From contig NZ_CP088298.1 of the NCBI RefSeq assembly GCF_021117425.1, positions 310,001 to 374,000 on the forward strand: 64,000 bases of DNA, in the 5' to 3' direction. The notes under the pieces are model-generated. The model had not been told where the DNA came from. It searched no databases and saw only the letters and a list, made by a program, of their open reading frames with translations. Made by a program: the position numbers and the translations under genes. The stretch is from Brevibacterium zhoupengii. GTDB taxonomy: Bacteria; Actinomycetota; Actinomycetes; Actinomycetales; Brevibacteriaceae. Positions 52,152-60,956 of the stretch are shown here, one piece after another. The stretch's first letter is position 1; the number at the start of each line of letters is the position of its first letter.

Positions 52152-53491
52152 CGCTGAACCTCGATTCCGATTCGCAGCAAGGAGGGCACGTGGGAGGCCA
52201 CCTCGAGGACATCGACGGTGAGCAGGACGGGACTCGGCGACTCGGTGTCTGCGAGTTCGGCGGGGTCGATCGGCAAGGAGATCTCGATTCGATCGCCGAC
52301 GGCGGGGAAGCCCTTGGCATGTTCGATGACGAGACCCGAAAGCGTATGCGCCGACGTAGCCGGCAGTTCGCGTTGCAGAGTCCGTTCCAGCTCGTCGAGG
52401 GGGATCGCCCCGGGAGCCGTCCAGGTGCCGTCATCAGCGGAGACGATCTCCTCGATCGCATCATCGTGTTCGTCGACGATGTCACCGACAAGCTCCTCGC
52501 CGAGGTCCTCCACCGTAATGATGCCGGAGAAGCCGCCGTACTCATCGACGACGCAGCCCATCTGGGCCCGACCTTCGGTCAGAGTGCGCACGGCGTCGGG
52601 AAGCGGCAGAGACTCGGGAACGAAGACCGGTGCCTTGAGGAGCCGGCGCAGCTCGTCATCATCGGCGGCGGAGAGAACGTCGAGGAGATCGATCGTGCCC
52701 ACAACCTCCTCGGCTGCGTTGAGCACCGGGTACCGGGAATGACCGGTCTGCATGAGGGTTCGCACCTGGTGAAGCGATGTGTCCTCGCTGATGACATCGA
52801 CGCGTGAACGGGGCACAGTGGCGTGGGAGACGCTCTGCTGTGGGAAGTCGAGGATGCGGTCGAGGATGAGGGAATCCTCGTCGACGAGATCTCCGCTCTG
52901 GCGGGAGTCGGCGACGATGTGCTTGAGATCGCGACGAGTCGCGGAGTGGTCGACATCGTGGACGGGTTCGATCCCGAGGACCTTCAGCAGAGCGTTCGAT
53001 GCCTTGTCGAAGATCGTGATGAGCCAGCCGAAGACGGCGAGGTAGATCGCAGTCGACCGCGCCAGCCAGATTGCCAGCGGCTCGGGGCGGGCGATCGCGA
53101 GGTTCTTCGGGAAAAGTTCGCCGAAGACCATCTGGATGATCGTCGCCACGACCAGGGCGAGCACGGTGCCGATGGCAATTGCGGTGCCTGTGGGGATCGA
53201 TGTCCCGCCGAGGGCCTCGCCGACGGCCGTGCCGATAAGGGGCTCGGCGACATAGCCGACCAGCAGCCCGGTGACCGTGATGCCCAGCTGGGCGCCAGAG
53301 AGCATGAAGGAGGTGCGGCGAGTGATCGATTGGGCGCGCTCGGCGGCTTTGTCACCGGCGGCTGACCGGGCGGCAAGTCGCGAACGGTCGACGGCCATAT
53401 AGGCGAATTCCTGAGCCACGAAGTAGCCGGTGGCCACTGTGATGAGGAGGACGACGAGCAGGCCGATGAGGAGCGAGAGAACCCAGGTCAA
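52148..53491 (-). CDS. CNNM/CorC-family ion transporter (hemolysin C-type)
   Basis: 447 residues in three parts: DUF21/CNNM membrane domain (about 1-195, FVAQEFAYMAVDRSRLAAR), tandem CBS (about 210-330, with MQTGHSRYPVLNAAEEVVG and CVVDEYGGFSGIITVED) and the CorC_HlyC domain (about 345-440). Length and order match Mg efflux/import proteins. First gene of a two-gene operon. The 291-bp gap 53492-53782 contains only two inverted repeats. Confidence 0.9.
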   Translation of the reverse strand: MTWVLSLLIGLLVVLLITVATGYFVAQEFAYMAVDRSRLAARSAAGDKAAERAQSITRRTSFMLSGAQLGITVTGLLVGYVAEPLIGTAVGEALGGTSIPTGTAIAIGTVLALVVATIIQMVFGELFPKNLAIARPEPLAIWLARSTAIYLAVFGWLITIFDKASNALLKVLGIEPVHDVDHSATRRDLKHIVADSRQSGDLVDEDSLILDRILDFPQQSVSHATVPRSRVDVISEDTSLHQVRTLMQTGHSRYPVLNAAEEVVGTIDLLDVLSAADDDELRRLLKAPVFVPESLPLPDAVRTLTEGRAQMGCVVDEYGGFSGIITVEDLGEELVGDIVDEHDDAIEEIVSADDGTWTAPGAIPLDELERTLQRELPATSAHTLSGLVIEHAKGFPAVGDRIEISLPIDPAELADTESPSPVLLTVDVLEVASHVPSLLRIGIEVQR

Positions 53492-53649
53492 CGACGTTCA
53501 CCTGCCCGCGCGGGGTGTTGCAAAGAATTGATACTGCCAATGATGTCCCAGCCGGGACTTCGATAGTCGTCCATGGTCCTTCCGGAAGTCTGCATGTAGG
53601 CGGCTGACTACGATTATCCAGGTGAAAGCTGGCAACGCGCTGTGGGTAG

Positions 53650-53681
53650 GCGTTGCGAAGGGCAGGCGGTCTCCGCAACGC
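53650..53681. repeat. Short inverted repeat GCGTTGCG...CGCAACGC
   Basis: 8-bp arms at 53650-53657 and 53674-53681 with a 16-nt loop, directly beside the larger hairpin at 53698. May be part of a composite terminator. Confidence 0.4.
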
Positions 53682-53697
53682 TTCCATGACCACTGAA

Positions 53698-53749
53698 CAC
53701 TTTTGGTGCAGGGGACCAGTCCGCAAACTGTCCACCTGCACCAAAAGTG
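53698..53749. terminator. Long hairpin downstream of dctM
   Basis: A perfect 15-bp inverted repeat (CACTTTTGGTGCAGG at 53698-53712, complement at 53735-53749); the 22-nt loop folds further through GGA-C-CAGT/ACTG-TCC. It starts 34 bp after the dctM stop, so it most probably terminates the TRAP operon. The unusual length could also mark a mobile-element end, but no target duplication is obvious. Confidence 0.6.
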
Positions 53750-53782
53750 ATCGATCTTCCTCGGACCCTACGGCCTCGGGCG

Positions 53783-55069
53783 CTACGACCCCACGAACGC
53801 CGTCGCGAAGAACGGCACGAAGGTCACCAGCATCAACGCCGCCAGCAGCACCAGCGCGCTCGGGATGGCGGCCTTGGCCACGCTCATCACACTCATGCCC
53901 GACATGCCGGAGGCCACGAACAGGTTGAGTCCCAGCGGCGGCGTGATCATGCCGATCTCCAGGTTCATCACGACGATGATTCCGAAGTGGATCGGGTCGA
54001 TGCCGAGCTCCATCGCGATCGGCAGCAGGATCGGGGCGAGGATGAGGATCGCCGAGGACGTCTCCATCACGCAGCCCACGAACAGCAGCAGGATGTTGAC
54101 GAGGATGAGGAACTGCCAGGGCTGCAGGTCCCAATTTGTGATCGTCTCCGAGATCGACCCTGGGATCCGCTCACTGGCGAGGACGAAGGTGAAGAGGATG
54201 CCGTTGGCGATGATGAACATGACCATCGCGGAGGTCTTCACCGATGACAGCGTGACTTCCCACAGCTGCGAGATTTTGATCTCGCGGTAGATGAGCAGGG
54301 ACACCACCAGGGAGTAGGCGACCGCGACGGCCGCCGCCTCGGTGGGGGTGAACCAGCCGGAGTAGATTCCACCGAGGACCAGGAACGGCAGTGCCAGGGC
54401 CAGGATCGCATCCCGGAAGGCCTTGAGCTTGTCCGCGGTGGAGAGTTTGAAGCCGGCTCCGGCGTGGCCGTAGCCCTTCTTCCAGGCCACGAATACGGCC
54501 ATGCCCAGCAGCATGACGCCGGCGAGGACGCCCGGCAAGATGCCGGCGAGGAACAGGTCACCGATGTTCTGCTCGGTGGCGATGCCGAAGACGATGAGCG
54601 GGATCGATGGTGGGATGAGGATGCCCAAGGACCCCGAGGTGGCCACGAGTCCCGTGGAGAATTCCTTCGGGTATCCGTTCTTGATCATGGCCGGGATCAT
54701 CAGTGCACCGACGGCCACAACCGTGGCAGGTGAGGAACCGGAGACCGCGGCGAAGAACATGCACGCGAGCACCGTGGTGATCGCCATGCCGCCGCGCAGG
54801 TGGCCGACCATGGCGGCACCGAAGTCGGTCAGTCGCCGCGAGATTCCACCGCGGGACATGATGTTGGCCGCGAGGATGAAGAACGGTATCGCCATCAGCG
54901 GGAACGAGTTCAAGGCGTTGAAGAGCCGTTCCGAGACCTGGGTCATCGGGATGAGTGTGAAGTAGTAGAAGTAGACGAGGCTGGTCAAGCCCAGGGCCAC
55001 CGCAATGGGCGCCGAGGTGACGAGCAGCAGAATGAGGACTGCAATGAGAACGAATGTTGCTTCGAGCAT
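53783..55069 (-). CDS. dctM: TRAP transporter large permease DctM
   Basis: 428 residues with 11-12 hydrophobic segments. Family motifs: FILAANIMSRGGISRRL, SGSSPATVVAVGALMIPAM and ILIPPSIPLIVFGI. It forms the sodium-coupled channel of the TRAP importer. It overlaps dctQ by 1 bp and ends the operon dctP-dctQ-dctM. The substrate is likely a carboxylic or dicarboxylic acid. Confidence 0.94.
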   Translation of the reverse strand: MLEATFVLIAVLILLLVTSAPIAVALGLTSLVYFYYFTLIPMTQVSERLFNALNSFPLMAIPFFILAANIMSRGGISRRLTDFGAAMVGHLRGGMAITTVLACMFFAAVSGSSPATVVAVGALMIPAMIKNGYPKEFSTGLVATSGSLGILIPPSIPLIVFGIATEQNIGDLFLAGILPGVLAGVMLLGMAVFVAWKKGYGHAGAGFKLSTADKLKAFRDAILALALPFLVLGGIYSGWFTPTEAAAVAVAYSLVVSLLIYREIKISQLWEVTLSSVKTSAMVMFIIANGILFTFVLASERIPGSISETITNWDLQPWQFLILVNILLLFVGCVMETSSAILILAPILLPIAMELGIDPIHFGIIVVMNLEIGMITPPLGLNLFVASGMSGMSVMSVAKAAIPSALVLLAALMLVTFVPFFATAFVGS

Positions 55070-55707
55070 CAGCGATCCCCTTCCTTCGTGTCGTCGTCAT
55101 CGCCGAGGCTGTCGTCCCCGGTCGTACGGTTGTTCGGCGTCGTGGACGGATCGTCATCGATGGCGACATCCTTCACGTCGATGCCGACGGCTGCGGCCTC
55201 TTCGGCGAACACGTCCTTGTCGAGTGCCTCCGGTGGTGTCTTCACCGCACGGATGAGCATTTCGGCGGCGCGGATGAAGAACAGCGTCATGCCGATCGCC
55301 AGCGAGAGTTCGACGACCCACAGCGGCAGCTTGAGCGCCGGAGTGATCGTCGTCCGCGAGAATGGTTCGCTGATCAGAGCCCAGGACAGGTAGGCGATGA
55401 AGCCTGCGTAGATGAGGGTCATCATGCCGCCGAGGACGACGAAGAATTTCTTCTTCTTGCCCTTGAGCAGTGTCGGCATGATGTCCACGGCCACGTGTTC
55501 GTTGTGGCGCAGGGTCACGACCGCTCCGAAGAAGGTCGAGCAGATGATGAGGTAGATGATGGCCTCTTCGGACCAGAAGAGCACGTCTCCTGTGATGTTG
55601 CGCAGGAGCACGGCGAAGACCGCGAGTGCTGTGGCGCCGATGAGACTGGCGCCGGCCAGGAAGTTCTCGACCCGGCTCAGATATTTGTCGAAGGTCTTCA
55701 TCGTCAC
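55069..55707 (-). CDS. dctQ: TRAP transporter small permease DctQ with acidic C-terminal tail
   Basis: 212 residues. Four hydrophobic segments (about 15-160) give the normal DctQ core with RHNEHVAVDI in the first loop. A tail of some 45-50 residues follows, rich in Asp, Glu and Thr (ending DDSLGDDDDTKEGDR), not typical of DctQ. Overlaps dctP by 4 bp and dctM by 1 bp. Confidence 0.9.
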   Translation of the reverse strand: MTMKTFDKYLSRVENFLAGASLIGATALAVFAVLLRNITGDVLFWSEEAIIYLIICSTFFGAVVTLRHNEHVAVDIMPTLLKGKKKKFFVVLGGMMTLIYAGFIAYLSWALISEPFSRTTITPALKLPLWVVELSLAIGMTLFFIRAAEMLIRAVKTPPEALDKDVFAEEAAAVGIDVKDVAIDDDPSTTPNNRTTGDDSLGDDDDTKEGDR

Positions 55708-56747
55708 TCACGTTCCTTGTCACGTCGCAGGAGCTCGTCGACGACCTCTGGTCCGATGACATCGCTGTACTTCTCGTACTCGGAAGGCACGACCATGTCC
55801 TTGAACGACTGACGCTCCTCCTTCGTGGGCACCACGATCTTCGTGCCCCCGGACTCCTCAATGAGCCGCTTGGATTCCGCGTTGACCTTCTGTGCTTCCT
55901 TGCGGTTGAACTCGGAGGCCTCATCGGCAGATTCGTCGACGACGGCCTGCAGGTCATCGGGCAGTTCGTCATACCAGCGCTTGTTCACGGTGAGGATGTA
56001 GCCGATGTAGCCGTGGTTGAGCTCGGTGACGTACTTCTGGACGGTGTGCATCTTCTGCGACTCGATGTTCGAGTACGTGTTCTCACCACCGTCGATGAGC
56101 CCCTGCTGGAGACCGTTGTAGACCTCGGCGAAGGCCAAGGGAGAGGGAATTCCACCCCAGGTCTCGAACTGAGTGCGCAGCACATCGGAGGGCTGGATGC
56201 GGTACTTCTTGCCCTTCATATCGTCAGGGTTCAGCGTCGCATTGTTCGAATGGATCTGCTTCATGCCCGAATCCCATAGGCCCAGGACCTTCAACCCATT
56301 GGCCTCGAGGTCGGGGTTGGCGTAGATGGCCTTGCCAATCTCGGTGTCGGGGCTGACGATCTCCGGGATCTCATCCGGGTGATCGAAGATGAACGGCAGG
56401 TCGAGGACCTGCAGACTCGGCGCGATCGTCGTGAACTTCGCGCTCGCCGGGGCGAGCATCTGCACGGCGTTGGACTGCAGCGCCTGCATCTCGTCCTTGT
56501 CGCCGTAGAGTTCCGAGTTCGGGAACACCTCGACCTGGATGCGACCATCGGACTTCTCTTCGATCTGCTTCGCGAAGAAGTCGGCGGCCAGTCCCTTCGG
56601 CGTACTTGTCGAAGTCACATGGGCGAAGCGCAGTTCGAACTTCTCCTGCTTGCCGCTGCGCGCGGGATTGCACCCGCTCAGGGCCAGCAGGCAGATCGAC
56701 AGGCAGGCAACCAGCGGTTTCCACCTGGGTCGTCGTATCGACGTCAT
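55704..56747 (-). CDS. dctP: TRAP transporter substrate-binding lipoprotein DctP
   Basis: 347 residues. Signal peptide with lipobox LSGC (Cys near residue 26). The mature protein has the DctP features LRFAHVTSTSTPKGLAADFFAK, the ligand-carboxylate arginine region KKYRIQPSDVLRTQFETWGG and PLAFAEVYNGLQQGLIDGGENT. First gene of the TRAP operon. An AATGCATT palindrome and TTGACA lie 170-190 bp upstream. Confidence 0.94.
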   Translation of the reverse strand: MTSIRRPRWKPLVACLSICLLALSGCNPARSGKQEKFELRFAHVTSTSTPKGLAADFFAKQIEEKSDGRIQVEVFPNSELYGDKDEMQALQSNAVQMLAPASAKFTTIAPSLQVLDLPFIFDHPDEIPEIVSPDTEIGKAIYANPDLEANGLKVLGLWDSGMKQIHSNNATLNPDDMKGKKYRIQPSDVLRTQFETWGGIPSPLAFAEVYNGLQQGLIDGGENTYSNIESQKMHTVQKYVTELNHGYIGYILTVNKRWYDELPDDLQAVVDESADEASEFNRKEAQKVNAESKRLIEESGGTKIVVPTKEERQSFKDMVVPSEYEKYSDVIGPEVVDELLRRDKERE

Positions 56748-56918
56748 CGTCAGCTCCAGTAATCGAGACCAGTGTCATGTCAGTCTCCGAAGCGACGAGA
56801 GCAGACATCGCAGTTTGCTGCACCCATGCACGGCAACGTGCCTTGGTCGTGTGGTGGGTCACCTTCGGAGCCAAACCATTTGAGCTTAGACGAGACTCTG
56901 ACATTTTCCAATATTATC

Positions 56919-56937
56919 TGTCAAAGAATGCATTATT
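56919..56937 (-). promoter_or_regulatory. Possible TRAP-operon promoter region with an AATAATGCAT site
   Basis: Minus strand: AATAATGCAT (56937-56928), palindromic core AATGCATT, followed by TTGACA (56924-56919) as a -35; a good -10 is lacking. The 10-base AATAATGCAT also occurs at 59694-59703 before the CoA-transferase gene. The 293-bp gap 56748-57040 shows nothing else. Confidence 0.5.
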
Positions 56938-57040
56938 TCTTGAGATGTGGGAATCCATCGCTGATGTGAGGAGGATCCTCGGGGTTTTCGGGCGCACTGT
57001 CCTCTGGGTGGAGGGTGTCCTATTGGCTGCCGCGCGTGGT

Positions 57041-57634
57041 TCAGTGGATTGCTGCAGCGATCACCGAGTCGAATCCAGCGGAAAGCGACACCGTGACTGA
57101 GGCTGACTCGCCGAGGTAGCCGTTGACCATCGCTCCATCGCGCAGGATCATGAGTTGCCGAGCCGTCATATCGGCATCCGCGACCTTCGCCTCGGCAGCA
57201 ATGTTGGCGAACTCTTCGAGCATCCACTGTCGGTGCTCATTGATGACCGCGCGGACCGGATCTTCGGGATCTGCGAACTCTGCTGCGGCGTTGATGAACG
57301 CGCAGCCGCGAAATCCTGGGCTGCAGCTAGCCTTGCCGACACCTGAGGCGATCGCCCGCAAGGAGCCCTGGGCGTCGCCAACCTGACGCATCGAAGTGAA
57401 CCATGCGCGTTCTCCGTCCGCCTGCTGCTGCAGGTAGGCGACGACGAGGTCGCTCTTCGTGGGGAAGTGGCGGTAGAAGGTGACCTTCGTGATGCCCACC
57501 TGCGCAATGACACGATCGGCGCTCGTCCCGCGGATTCCGTGTGCGTAGAACAGTTCGTTCGCGGCCTGAAGTATGCGATCACGAGTGGCGGGGCCCGACC
57601 TGGTCTGGGTACCTGCTGACGTCTTCTGCGGCAT
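57041..57634 (-). CDS. TetR-family regulator of ohr
   Basis: 197 residues. The N-terminal HTH (about 20-65) reads ILQAANELFYAHGIRGTSADRVIAQVGITKVTFYRHFPTK in outline; the C-terminal helical domain includes PGFRGCAFINAAAEF, with cysteines near residues 105-112 that might sense peroxide or electrophiles. Divergent from ohr with a 21-bp dyad between. Ohr genes are usually controlled by MarR-type OhrR, so a TetR partner is less usual. Confidence 0.9.
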   Translation of the reverse strand: MPQKTSAGTQTRSGPATRDRILQAANELFYAHGIRGTSADRVIAQVGITKVTFYRHFPTKSDLVVAYLQQQADGERAWFTSMRQVGDAQGSLRAIASGVGKASCSPGFRGCAFINAAAEFADPEDPVRAVINEHRQWMLEEFANIAAEAKVADADMTARQLMILRDGAMVNGYLGESASVTVSLSAGFDSVIAAAIH

Positions 57635-57683
57635 GAGATCTCTCCGAATTTTCCTGAACTGCTTGCGCTGGGTATACGAAGTA

Positions 57684-57704
57684 GTCTACATTATTGAAGT
57701 AGAC
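57684..57704. promoter_or_regulatory. TetR-type operator between tetR and ohr
   Basis: GTCTAC-N9-GTAGAC, perfect 6-bp arms over 21 bp, in the AT-rich divergent gap 57635-57779. Size and spacing are normal for a TetR dimer. It can cover both divergent promoters. Confidence 0.65.
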
Positions 57705-57779
57705 GAACTAGTAACTCTACATAGTTCGCACCGCTGCACCGCCACCGCATCCTCAACCACCACCAGAAGGAGACACCGC

Positions 57780-58211
57780 ATGTCCGCCACGCTCTACACC
57801 ACCACCGCCACCTCGACCGGGGAGGGCCGCGCCGGAGGCCGTGCAGTCACCGACGATGGACTGCTCGACCTGACCCTGGCCATACCCAAGTCGATGGGCG
57901 GCCCCGGTGGCGCGACCAACCCCGAGCAGCTCTTCGCCGCCGGCTGGGCATCGTGCTTCCACTCAGGCCTGAAGATGGTCGCAGCACAACAGAAGACACC
58001 TGTCACCGACTCCACCGTCACGGCAGATGTCTGGATCACGAAGACCGATGAAGGCGGACTCGCCCTCAACGCAGCGATCCGCGTGCACATCGGAGGCGGC
58101 ATCACCCAGGAGGCCGCCGAGGCGCTCGTCGCCGCAGCTCACCAGGTGTGCCCCTACTCGGTTGCCACCCGCGGCAACCTCCCCGTTGACCTCACCACAA
58201 CCGTCGCCTGA
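57780..58211 (+). CDS. ohr: Organic hydroperoxide resistance protein (Ohr/OsmC family)
   Basis: 143 residues from the ATG at 57780 (AAGGAGA site). Ohr-type features: LYTTTATSTGEGRAGG at the start, NPEQLFAAGWASCFHSGL with the first active Cys, and AAHQVCPYSVATRGN with the second. The dithiol reduces organic and lipid hydroperoxides using lipoyl proteins. Followed after 31 bp by a DUF308-like gene. Confidence 0.94.
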   Translation: MSATLYTTTATSTGEGRAGGRAVTDDGLLDLTLAIPKSMGGPGGATNPEQLFAAGWASCFHSGLKMVAAQQKTPVTDSTVTADVWITKTDEGGLALNAAIRVHIGGGITQEAAEALVAAAHQVCPYSVATRGNLPVDLTTTVA

Positions 58212-58242
58212 GCGACCTCACGAATACACCAGGAGCAGAACA

Positions 58243-58860
58243 ATGACTACGCAACCCGCCACATCGCCATCCACCTCCGATCACCCCACCTCCGAGCAAT
58301 CAGCCACCGCGCTGACGTACGGCCGTACGCTTCGCAAGCTGTACTTCATCCGCTTCATCTTCGCCGCCGTGTGGGTGGGCATCATGTTCGCGACCGCTGC
58401 GAAGATAACCGAACCGAGCCCACTGCTGACGGTCCTCCTCGTCATCTACCCCATCTTCGACGCCGGTGCGGTGCTATGGCAGCTGCGCGCAGACCCTGAT
58501 AAGCAACGCTCGGAAGTCGCCGAGTGGCTCAACGTTGTTATCAGCGTCGCCATCGCAATTGCCCTCGGCATCTCATCCTCGATCGCGATCCCCGCAGCTC
58601 TGGCGGTCTGGGGCGTGTGGGCCATCGTCGTCGGCATCCCACAGTTGATCACAGCGATCCGCAACCGCCGCAACGGCGGCCAAGTGGCACAGATGCTCTC
58701 GGGCGGCATCTCCGTGTTCGCCGGTGCAGGCTTCCTGCTTCAGGGGCTCCAGGGCAACGGAATGATTTCAGGCGCGGCCGGATATGCAGGCCTCGGCGCG
58801 ATCTTCTTCCTCGTCTCGGCCGTCCGCCTGAACTCGAAGTTGAAGAAGCAGAGTGCCTGA
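58243..58860 (+). CDS. Small polytopic membrane protein (DUF308/HdeD-like)
   Basis: 205 residues from the ATG at 58243 (CAGGAGC site); a frame extending upstream overlaps ohr in another phase. A Thr/Ser/Pro-rich start (about 25 residues) precedes five to six hydrophobic segments in the HdeD-like pattern. Function unknown. Probably cotranscribed with ohr, so it may belong to the same stress response. Its 3' end converges on the GntR gene. Confidence 0.78.
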   Translation: MTTQPATSPSTSDHPTSEQSATALTYGRTLRKLYFIRFIFAAVWVGIMFATAAKITEPSPLLTVLLVIYPIFDAGAVLWQLRADPDKQRSEVAEWLNVVISVAIAIALGISSSIAIPAALAVWGVWAIVVGIPQLITAIRNRRNGGQVAQMLSGGISVFAGAGFLLQGLQGNGMISGAAGYAGLGAIFFLVSAVRLNSKLKKQSA

Positions 58861-58928
58861 GTTTCGGGCAGAACATTACGGTCGACCACGACCTGACCGT
58901 GATCGTCGGTGAGGTGGGTGTCGGCGGT

Positions 58929-59609
58929 TCAGTCCGTGTCGAAGTCGAAGGGGTCGGAGACCGGTGCTCCCGTGGTTGATTCGGCCAGGCGCAGGAATCC
59001 ATTGGTGATGTGATCGCCGAGGTGGGTCGCCGCTGCGTCCGGATCGATGCGTTTGACGGCGTCGACGATGGCCTGGTGTTCGCTGTGGACCTGGTTGAGT
59101 CGGTCCGAGCTGTCGAGGGTGAGATCCCAGGGGAAGGCCCGCCACCGGGTTGCGATGTCATCGCGCAGGGCGGGCAGTCCGCACCGATCGTAGAAGAAGA
59201 AGTGGAATTCCTCGTTGCGGGTGTTGCGGCCCATGGCGTCGCCCTCTTCGCTGGCGGAATCCAGGGCTTCGAGGAGCTTCTCGGCCTGGCGCAGCTCGTG
59301 GCGGGAGATGCGTGTCGTGGCACGGGCGATGGCGAAGGTCTCGGTCAGCTTCCGGGTGATGAAGAGGGATTTGAGGCGGTCGATGTCGACACCGGCCACG
59401 CGGACACCGCGGTGAGCCTCTGAGGAGACGAGGCCTTCGGATTCGAGGATGCGCAGGGCCTCGCGGACGGGAGTGATTGAGGCCTTGAACCATTCGGCGA
59501 CCTCGTCCTGACGCAGTCGCTCACCGCGTTCGAGTTCGCGTCCGAGGATCTTCCGACGCAAGCCCAGGACGATCTTGTCCCGCTTCGTCGATGCTGATTC
59601 CTGATCCAC
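58929..59609 (-). CDS. GntR-family (FCD) regulator
   Basis: 226 residues from the GTG at 59609 (GGAAGG site upstream); a frame running up to 59873 overlaps the CoA-transferase and is not credible. Winged helix (about 10-75) with LRQDEVAEWFKASITPVREALRILESEGL in outline, then the FCD domain with FHFFFYDRCG and metal-type histidines near VHSEHQAI and ATHLGDHI. Divergent from the CoA-transferase/fumarase operon, with an ATGCAT-centred dyad between. Confidence 0.9.
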   Translation of the reverse strand: MDQESASTKRDKIVLGLRRKILGRELERGERLRQDEVAEWFKASITPVREALRILESEGLVSSEAHRGVRVAGVDIDRLKSLFITRKLTETFAIARATTRISRHELRQAEKLLEALDSASEEGDAMGRNTRNEEFHFFFYDRCGLPALRDDIATRWRAFPWDLTLDSSDRLNQVHSEHQAIVDAVKRIDPDAAATHLGDHITNGFLRLAESTTGAPVSDPFDFDTD

Positions 59610-59693
59610 TCCACAGCCTTCCGTCGCCGCTCGTTGTCCCTCGTCAATTGTCTTCGCTTCGTGAAGTGTATCCCGCTGCAAGGTTTCAGCATG

Positions 59694-59707
59694 AATAATG
59701 CATGATT
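59694..59707. promoter_or_regulatory. Candidate GntR operator AATAATGCATGATT
   Basis: Near-perfect dyad centred on ATGCAT (one mismatched pair) in the GntR/CoA-transferase divergent gap. FCD regulators often bind AT-rich sites of this size. The first ten bases recur before the TRAP operon (56937-56928, minus strand). Confidence 0.6.
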
Positions 59708-59739
59708 CAGACAATGATGTATTCTGTCGGGGAAAGCTT

Positions 59740-60951
59740 ATGAAATCTTGTTGTGGAGGCCCCTTGCACGCTGAACTTCCGTTGTCCGGGATCACCGTCA
59801 TCAGCTGCGAGCAGGCCGTGGCGGCACCGTTTGCCTCTCGGCAGCTCGCCGACCTGGGTGCACGCGTGATCAAGATCGAGCGCCCCGGAACCGGAGACTT
59901 CGCCCGCGGCTACGACACCACCGTCAACGGCATGTCGAGTCACTTCGTGTGGATCAACCGCAACAAGGAGAGCCTGAGCCTCGACCTCAAAAACCCTGAA
60001 GGCAAAGCAATACTGAAGGACCTCATCGCCGAGGCCGATGTGTTCATCCAGAACTTCGCCCCCGGAGCTGCCGAGCGCTTGGGTTTCGGTGCCGAAGAGC
60101 TGCGCGGCATGAACGAGCGACTCATCTATGCCTCCATCTCCGGATACGGACCAGACGGGCCGTACAAGGATGCCAAGGCATACGATGCACTTGTGCAGGC
60201 CGAAGCAGGTTTGGTCTCCGTGACAGGGACCGAGGACCATCCCGCGAAGACGGGAATCTCAACGGCGGACATCTCGGCCGGCATGTACACCTATTCCGGA
60301 ATCCTGACCGCACTGTTCAACCGCGAACGGACCGGACAGGGAGCCACACTCCAGATCAGCCTCTTCGACTCCCTCGTCGAATGGATGGGCTACCCCCTCT
60401 ATTTCACCAAGGGCGGCGGCACTCGCCCCACCAGAGCCGGAACCTCCCACGCGGCCATCGCACCCTACGGGGCCTTCACCTGCGGCGACGGCACCCAGAT
60501 CATGCTCGCGATCCAGAACGAACGCGAATGGAAGAGCTTCGCAACCCAGGTCCTGGGCCGCGAAGACATGGTCACCGACGAACGCTTCGACCGGGCCGCC
60601 CACCGCTACGCCCACCGCGACGAACTGCAGACCATCATCGAGTCGGTCTTCGCTGACCTCACCGGTGAACGGTGCGATGAACTCCTTAAAACCGCCAAGG
60701 TTGCACACTCGAGGCAGCGGGACATGACCGAGATCGCCGAACATCCTCAACTGGTCGAACGTGACCGCTGGCAGGACGTCGGATCCCCGGTCGGACCGAT
60801 CTCGATGCTGCTGCCCCCGGTTGAGATGTCCGGGGTCGAACCACGGATGGACCCGATTCCCGACGTCGGGGAACATACGGACACCATCCTCGGCGATCTG
60901 GGATTCAGCCCGGAGAAGGTCGCCGAACTCCATCGTGAAGGAGCCATCTGA
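59740..60951 (+). CDS. Class III (CaiB/BaiF) CoA-transferase
   Basis: 403 residues from the ATG at 59740 (GGGGAAA site); the TTG at 59764 behind GGAGG is an alternative that removes eight residues before the conserved LPLSGITVI. Signature [20 protein letters not shown]; catalytic aspartate D177 in [12 protein letters not shown]. Family members activate dicarboxylates such as mesaconate, itaconate and citramalate. Followed after 5 bp by class I fumarase, which suggests a C4-C5 dicarboxylate substrate. Confidence 0.9.
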   Translation: MKSCCGGPLHAELPLSGITVISCEQAVAAPFASRQLADLGARVIKIERPGTGDFARGYDTTVNGMSSHFVWINRNKESLSLDLKNPEGKAILKDLIAEADVFIQNFAPGAAERLGFGAEELRGMNERLIYASISGYGPDGPYKDAKAYDALVQAEAGLVSVTGTEDHPAKTGISTADISAGMYTYSGILTALFNRERTGQGATLQISLFDSLVEWMGYPLYFTKGGGTRPTRAGTSHAAIAPYGAFTCGDGTQIMLAIQNEREWKSFATQVLGREDMVTDERFDRAAHRYAHRDELQTIIESVFADLTGERCDELLKTAKVAHSRQRDMTEIAEHPQLVERDRWQDVGSPVGPISMLLPPVEMSGVEPRMDPIPDVGEHTDTILGDLGFSPEKVAELHREGAI

Positions 60952-60956
60952 TCACC

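Noticed and set aside
53698..53749. Insertion-sequence or MITE end
   Set aside because: No transposase, target duplication or second copy is visible in the window; a terminator explains the position better.
53352..54134. 260-residue minus-strand frame across the CNNM-dctM gap
   Set aside because: It overlaps both well-defined genes and runs through the long terminator hairpin; low-complexity Arg/Pro-rich content.
59610..59873. Longer N terminus for the GntR protein (start at 59873)
   Set aside because: It would overlap the CoA-transferase start and the ATGCAT dyad and adds no part of the DNA-binding domain.
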